Positions 60,791 through 64,000 of a DNA stretch of 64,000 bases are shown piece by piece. The position numbers and the translations under genes were made by a program. This DNA comes from Pseudodesulfovibrio alkaliphilus (GTDB lineage: Bacteria; Desulfobacterota; Desulfovibrionia; Desulfovibrionales; Desulfovibrionaceae). Positions within the stretch are counted from its first letter, which is position 1; each line of letters begins with the position of its first letter. The notes under the pieces are model-generated. The model ran no database searches. It worked only from the letters and a program-made list of their open reading frames with translations, and was not told where the DNA came from. The stretch lies in assembly GCF_009729555.1 (NCBI RefSeq), contig NZ_WODC01000010.1, positions 34,418-98,417 on the forward strand. The letters are read 5' to 3'.

Positions 60791-62692
60791 CTATGGGGAA
60801 CACAGGAGGCGCAGGGTCTGCTTCATGCCTTCGGCGTCGATGCCAAGCATGGCCCGGAGCTCCTTCTGGGTGCCGTGTTCCACAAATTCGTCGGGAATGC
60901 CTATCCGCTTGATCCGCTTGCCCGCAAGCGCCCCCTCGTCAGTCAGCAGCTCGATCACGGCCGAGGCGAATCCACCCGCCAAAGCGTTCTCCTCCACCAA
61001 CAAGATGGTCTCGAACCGCGCAGCGAGATCAAGCAATTGTTCGCGGGGCAGCGGCTTGACGAAGCGGGCATTGAATACGGCCACCTCAAGGCCTTCGTCC
61101 TCAAGCTGCATGGCCGCCTCAACAGCCGGGTACACCCGGGAACCCAGGGTTATTACCACGGCATGGGTTCCGTCGCGCATCAACTCGCCACGGCCCAGGG
61201 GGATGGGTTGCGGATCAGGGCTGACCGCCGCCCCAACGCCGGTTCCGCGAGGGTAGCGCATGGCGCATGGCCCATCGTGGGCAAAGGCCGTGACCATCAT
61301 CCGGGCCATCTCGGCCTCGTCCTTTGGCGCCATGACCACAAGGTTGGGAACATGCCGCAGGTAGCTGAAGTCAAAGGCTCCGTGATGGGTGGCCCCATCC
61401 TCGCCCACCAGCCCGCCCCGGTCGAGGAAGAAATTGACGTTGAGGTTTTGCAGACAGACATCGTGCACGATCTGGTCGTAGGCCCGTTGCAGGAAGGTGG
61501 AATAGATGGCCACTGCGGGCTTGTAGCCCTGGGTGGCCAATCCTGCCGCAAAGGTCACGGCGTGCTGCTCGCAGATGCCGACATCCACGAACCGCTCCGG
61601 ATAATTCTTGCGGAAACACTCGGTCCCGGTGCCTTCGGGCATGGCTGCGGTGATGGCCACGATGGTCTTGTCGCGGCCTGCCAGATCGCACAAGGTGGAG
61701 CCGAAAACCGAGGTGTACGAGGGCAAGCCAAAGCCCGTAAACTTTCTGGCCAACCCGGTCTCCGGCACGAATTCCCCCACACCGTGAAAATGGGTGGGAT
61801 CCGACTCGGCCGGTTCGTACCCCTTGCCCTTGGTGGTCAGCACATGGACCAGCACAGGCTTGTCGATCTGGCAGACCTCTTCGAAAACCTTGACCATCTG
61901 CGCAGTGTTATGGCCGTCGATGGGGCCGACATAGGTGAAATGGAATGCCTCGAACAAAATACCCGGCGTGAAGAAACTCTTGACCGAGTCCCCATAGCGC
62001 TTGGCATACCCGGCCAGATCGTCGCCGATCTTGGGAATGGTGCCGAGCAGGTCTTCCACATCGCTCTTGAGACGCTGCAGAAAGGGGGTGGTCATCTTGC
62101 GGCTCAGGAAGCGGGAAAGGGCACCCACGTTCTTGGAGATGGACATCTCGTTGTCATTGAGCACCACCACCATCTTGCGGCCCAGGTCACCCGCCTGATT
62201 GAGCCCCTCAAAGGCGAGGCCGGCGGTCAGCGACCCGTCGCCGATGACCGCGATGACTTCGTGGTCCAGCCCCTTGAGGTCGCGGGCCACGGCCATTCCC
62301 AAGGCGGCGGAGATGGAGGTGGAGGAATGCCCCACCCCGAAGTGGTCGTAAGGATTCTCCCCCAGCCGGGGAAACCCGCTCAGGCCGCCCCTCTGGCGCA
62401 GGGTGTGAAACTGCTCCACCCGGCCGGTCAGCAGCTTGTGGGCATAAGCCTGGTGGCCCACATCCCAGATGAGTCTGTCTTCTTCAAGGTCAAAGGCCCG
62501 GAAAAGGGCCAGGGTCAACTCGATCACCCCCAGCGACGGGGCAAGGTGTCCGCCGTGCCCTGCCACCTGGCCTATGATCACGTCGCGCAACTCCTGCGCC
62601 AGGATTTCGAGCTCGGCCCAGGACAATGCCTTGACATCGCCGGGCTTCCGAATCCGCGAAAGAATGGTCGTGTTCATGAGCGCATCGGTCAT
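60791..62692 (-). CDS. dxs: 1-deoxy-D-xylulose-5-phosphate synthase
   Basis: Thiamine-diphosphate enzyme opening the MEP isoprenoid pathway from pyruvate and glyceraldehyde 3-phosphate. Seen: VGHSSTSISAALGMAVAR, the TPP-binding VIGDGSLTAGLAFEGLN, and DRGGLVGEDGATHHGAFD. 633 residues. It is last in the xseB-ispA-dxs operon, 21 bases after ispA, a common arrangement that couples prenyl-chain building with its substrate supply. Confidence 0.96.
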   Translation of the reverse strand: MTDALMNTTILSRIRKPGDVKALSWAELEILAQELRDVIIGQVAGHGGHLAPSLGVIELTLALFRAFDLEEDRLIWDVGHQAYAHKLLTGRVEQFHTLRQRGGLSGFPRLGENPYDHFGVGHSSTSISAALGMAVARDLKGLDHEVIAVIGDGSLTAGLAFEGLNQAGDLGRKMVVVLNDNEMSISKNVGALSRFLSRKMTTPFLQRLKSDVEDLLGTIPKIGDDLAGYAKRYGDSVKSFFTPGILFEAFHFTYVGPIDGHNTAQMVKVFEEVCQIDKPVLVHVLTTKGKGYEPAESDPTHFHGVGEFVPETGLARKFTGFGLPSYTSVFGSTLCDLAGRDKTIVAITAAMPEGTGTECFRKNYPERFVDVGICEQHAVTFAAGLATQGYKPAVAIYSTFLQRAYDQIVHDVCLQNLNVNFFLDRGGLVGEDGATHHGAFDFSYLRHVPNLVVMAPKDEAEMARMMVTAFAHDGPCAMRYPRGTGVGAAVSPDPQPIPLGRGELMRDGTHAVVITLGSRVYPAVEAAMQLEDEGLEVAVFNARFVKPLPREQLLDLAARFETILLVEENALAGGFASAVIELLTDEGALAGKRIKRIGIPDEFVEHGTQKELRAMLGIDAEGMKQTLRLLCSP

Positions 62693-62713
62693 TGGGGGGT
62701 CACACTAAGCCAA

Positions 62714-63613
62714 TCAACACACTCTGTCCACAATGTACCGGGCCAGATCGGCGAGCAGCGATTTTTCCTCGCCGTCATAGTCCGCGAGGCGCTCCACGGC
62801 CTGGGCCGTGTACTCCGAAGCCAGCTCCCTGCTCCTGCCAAGGCCGATGAGCGCCGGATACGTGGATTTACCCATAGCCGCATCGCTTCCGGCGGGTTTG
62901 CCCAGGGTGTTGGTGTCGCCCTCCACATCAAGCACATCGTCCACGATCTGGAAAGCCACGCCGATGGCCCGGCCGTACTCGCGGGCATTTTCCACGTCGC
63001 GGTTCGATGCCCCGGCCAGCACGGCTCCGCACTCGCAGGCCGCAGTGATCAGCGCCCCGGTTTTCATGGCGTGCATTTGGCGAAGTTCCTCAAGGGCCAC
63101 CTCGGTACGCCCGGTAAACGCCATGTCCACGGCCTGACCTCCCACCATGCCGCCGCCCCCGGCCGCCGAAGCCAGAAGGGAAACGGCGCGCAGCACCCGC
63201 TCGGGAGGCAAGCCATGGACAAGGGCGGCCTCGGACATCAACGAAAATGCCTCGGTGAGCAGCCCGTCTCCGGCCAGGATGGCCGTGGCCTCGTCGAACT
63301 GTTTGTGGTTGGATGGCTTCCCGCGGCGGAGGTCGTCGTCATCCATTGCCGGGAGATCGTCGTGAATAAGGGAGTAGGTGTGAATGCACTCCAGGCTGGC
63401 GGCAAAGGGCATGACCCTGGCCGGATCGCTGCCGAGCATGGACGCCCAGGCAAGGGTGAGCACCGGCCGCAACCGCTTGCCGCCCGCCAGCAGCGAATAC
63501 TCCATGGACGCCAGCAACCTGTCCGGGATGCCGCGCCCGCGCAGGCATGTGGCGAGAAACGCCTCGACCTCCCGGGCCCGCCCGGCAAGCCTCGCTTTAA
63601 TGGTCATCGCCAT
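62714..63613 (-). CDS. ispA: Farnesyl diphosphate synthase (polyprenyl synthetase)
   Basis: Chain-elongating prenyltransferase, 299 residues. First aspartate-rich motif in LIHDDLPAMDDDDLRRGKP and second in FQIVDDVLDVEGD; also LAGDGLLTEAF and GKRLRPVLTL. The C15 product is usual for this family, but chain length is not certain from sequence. The start overlaps the xseB end by 17 bases, so translation is coupled. Confidence 0.95.
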   Translation of the reverse strand: MAMTIKARLAGRAREVEAFLATCLRGRGIPDRLLASMEYSLLAGGKRLRPVLTLAWASMLGSDPARVMPFAASLECIHTYSLIHDDLPAMDDDDLRRGKPSNHKQFDEATAILAGDGLLTEAFSLMSEAALVHGLPPERVLRAVSLLASAAGGGGMVGGQAVDMAFTGRTEVALEELRQMHAMKTGALITAACECGAVLAGASNRDVENAREYGRAIGVAFQIVDDVLDVEGDTNTLGKPAGSDAAMGKSTYPALIGLGRSRELASEYTAQAVERLADYDGEEKSLLADLARYIVDRVC

Positions 63614-63839
63614 CCTCCGTTACCATGGACTCAAGGGCCTCGAACTCACGCACAAGCCCGTCGCTGACGATACGCACTTCCTGCCGGGCCGTTTCCAGCT
63701 GTTTGCCGCAGGCCTGGGCCAGAGCCAGCCCCTCCTTGTACAGGGCCACGCCCTGCTCAAGAGGCAGGTCGCCCTGCTCCAGGCGGTCCACCACGTCCTT
63801 AAGCCGCGCAAGCCTTTCTTCGAACGATTCCCCGCTCAC
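63597..63839 (-). CDS. xseB: Exodeoxyribonuclease VII small subunit
   Basis: 80 residues of two helices, the small subunit that caps ExoVII: FEERLARLKDVVDRLEQGDLPLEQGVALYKEG is the family consensus, followed by a second helix and an acidic tail. A GTG start at 63839 is chosen because GGAGG lies just upstream; TTG 63860 would add seven residues. The large subunit XseA is not in this window. The IS200/IS605-type end lies only about 40 bases upstream. Confidence 0.9.
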   Translation of the reverse strand: MSGESFEERLARLKDVVDRLEQGDLPLEQGVALYKEGLALAQACGKQLETARQEVRIVSDGLVREFEALESMVTEDGDDH

Positions 63840-63881
63840 TGCTCCTCCCGGTGCTGACAATAATCAAAACGCAAGTCATGA

Positions 63882-63950
63882 CCCCCGGCAAAGCCGGGGG
63901 CTTGAGTTTGTGAGCCGCTCAAAGCGGCTTTAAGAACCGCCTAAAGGCGG
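63882..63950. mobile_element. Hairpin-rich end of an IS200/IS605-type element
   Basis: Three consecutive perfect hairpins: CCCCCGGC-AAA-GCCGGGGG (63882-63900), AGCCGC-TCAAA-GCGGCT (63913-63929) and CCGCC-TAAA-GGCGG (63937-63950). The last holds the stop codon of the transposase on the minus strand. Terminal palindromes rather than inverted repeats are the hallmark of IS200/IS605 elements. The rest lies beyond the window. Confidence 0.6.
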
Positions 63951-64000
63951 AATTTCAATTGTTCGATTCGCTTGTCTTCCTGCTCTTGTTTGCGGATGTA
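63941..64000 (-). CDS. C-terminal end of an IS200/IS605-like TnpA transposase
   Basis: Only the last 19 codons and a TAG stop are in the window, read on the minus strand: YIRKQEQEDKRIEQLKFRL. The YIRxQE...DKR...QL pattern matches the end of IS200/IS605 Y1 transposases, and the hairpins directly downstream support this. The gene continues past the right edge, so whether it is intact cannot be said. Confidence 0.55.
   Translation of the reverse strand, partial: YIRKQEQEDKRIEQLKFRL

Noticed and set aside
60284..63667. Open frame of 1127 codons on the plus strand
   Set aside because: It is antisense to dxs and ispA and continues from the YchJ gene in another frame; it has no domain and only reflects high GC content.
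63882..63950. Consecutive short palindromes that could be taken for a CRISPR-like array
   Set aside because: The hairpins differ from each other and there are no repeats with spacers; they fit an IS200/IS605 end.
1..64000. tRNA or rRNA genes
   Set aside because: Gaps were read on both strands for acceptor-stem and T-loop patterns; none was convincing.

Overview
This 64 kb window is GC-rich and gene-dense. It looks like the chromosome of a sulfate reducer of the Desulfovibrionaceae (Desulfovibrio/Pseudodesulfovibrio type). That placement is inferred from gene content and order: an archaeal-type dehydroquinate route fused to one phe-tyr-trp supraoperon, many PAS/Cache/c-di-GMP sensor proteins, a PII protein without the uridylylation tyrosine, and a GC-rich repeat family between genes. 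No rRNA, tRNA or CRISPR array was seen.

Layout, left to right. 1-2.3 kb: end of metK, a MarR regulator and a SAM methyltransferase behind a palindromic operator. 2.3-7.7 kb: a periplasmic binding protein and the biotin genes, bioF-bioG/H-like-bioC leftward and bioA-bioD rightward, with the bioF and bioA start codons overlapping. 7.6-10.8 kb: an EAL phosphodiesterase, then glnK and amtB behind a sigma-54-like promoter. 11.0-23.4 kb: the aromatic amino-acid supraoperon (ADH synthase, DHQ synthase II, pheA, aroA, tyrA, trpEGDCFBA). 23.4-25.0 kb: an AT-rich island with an unrecognised gene and an orphan YefM-type antitoxin, bracketed by inverted copies of a repeat. 25-33.4 kb: a membrane glycosyltransferase, lipoprotein hydrolase, prepilin peptidase, phenylacetate-CoA ligase, a sialidase-fold protein overlapping a dienelactone-hydrolase-like gene, a TPR protein and a degenerate HATPase-like protein. 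33.5-36.5 kb: RNA genes' protein partners (RRM protein, infA, DEAD-box helicase). 37-50.7 kb: a signalling block (chemoreceptor, DUF748 protein, NMT1-sensor histidine kinase, HD-domain response regulator, GGDEF-EAL protein). 50.8-64 kb: moaA/moaE, ispH, a TetR regulator with a perfect operator, a glutaminyl cyclase, lgt, hypotheticals, an RNase D-like nuclease, a low-GC radical SAM gene, arfB, a YchJ protein, the dxs-ispA-xseB isoprenoid operon, and the edge of an IS200/IS605 element.

The strongest new observation is in front of the aromatic supraoperon. A 31-codon leader ORF at 11041-11136 carries a run with seven aromatic residues in ten (Phe, Tyr and Trp). It is followed by mutually exclusive antiterminator (11107-11127 with 11170-11190) and terminator (11178-11216) structures. 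This reads as one transcription attenuator sensing all three aromatic amino acids for the entire shikimate-to-tryptophan operon. A second set of alternative hairpins lies between tyrA and trpE and may divide the phe/tyr part from the trp part.

All calls rest on reading the sequence and on knowledge of the families. No database search or folding program was run.
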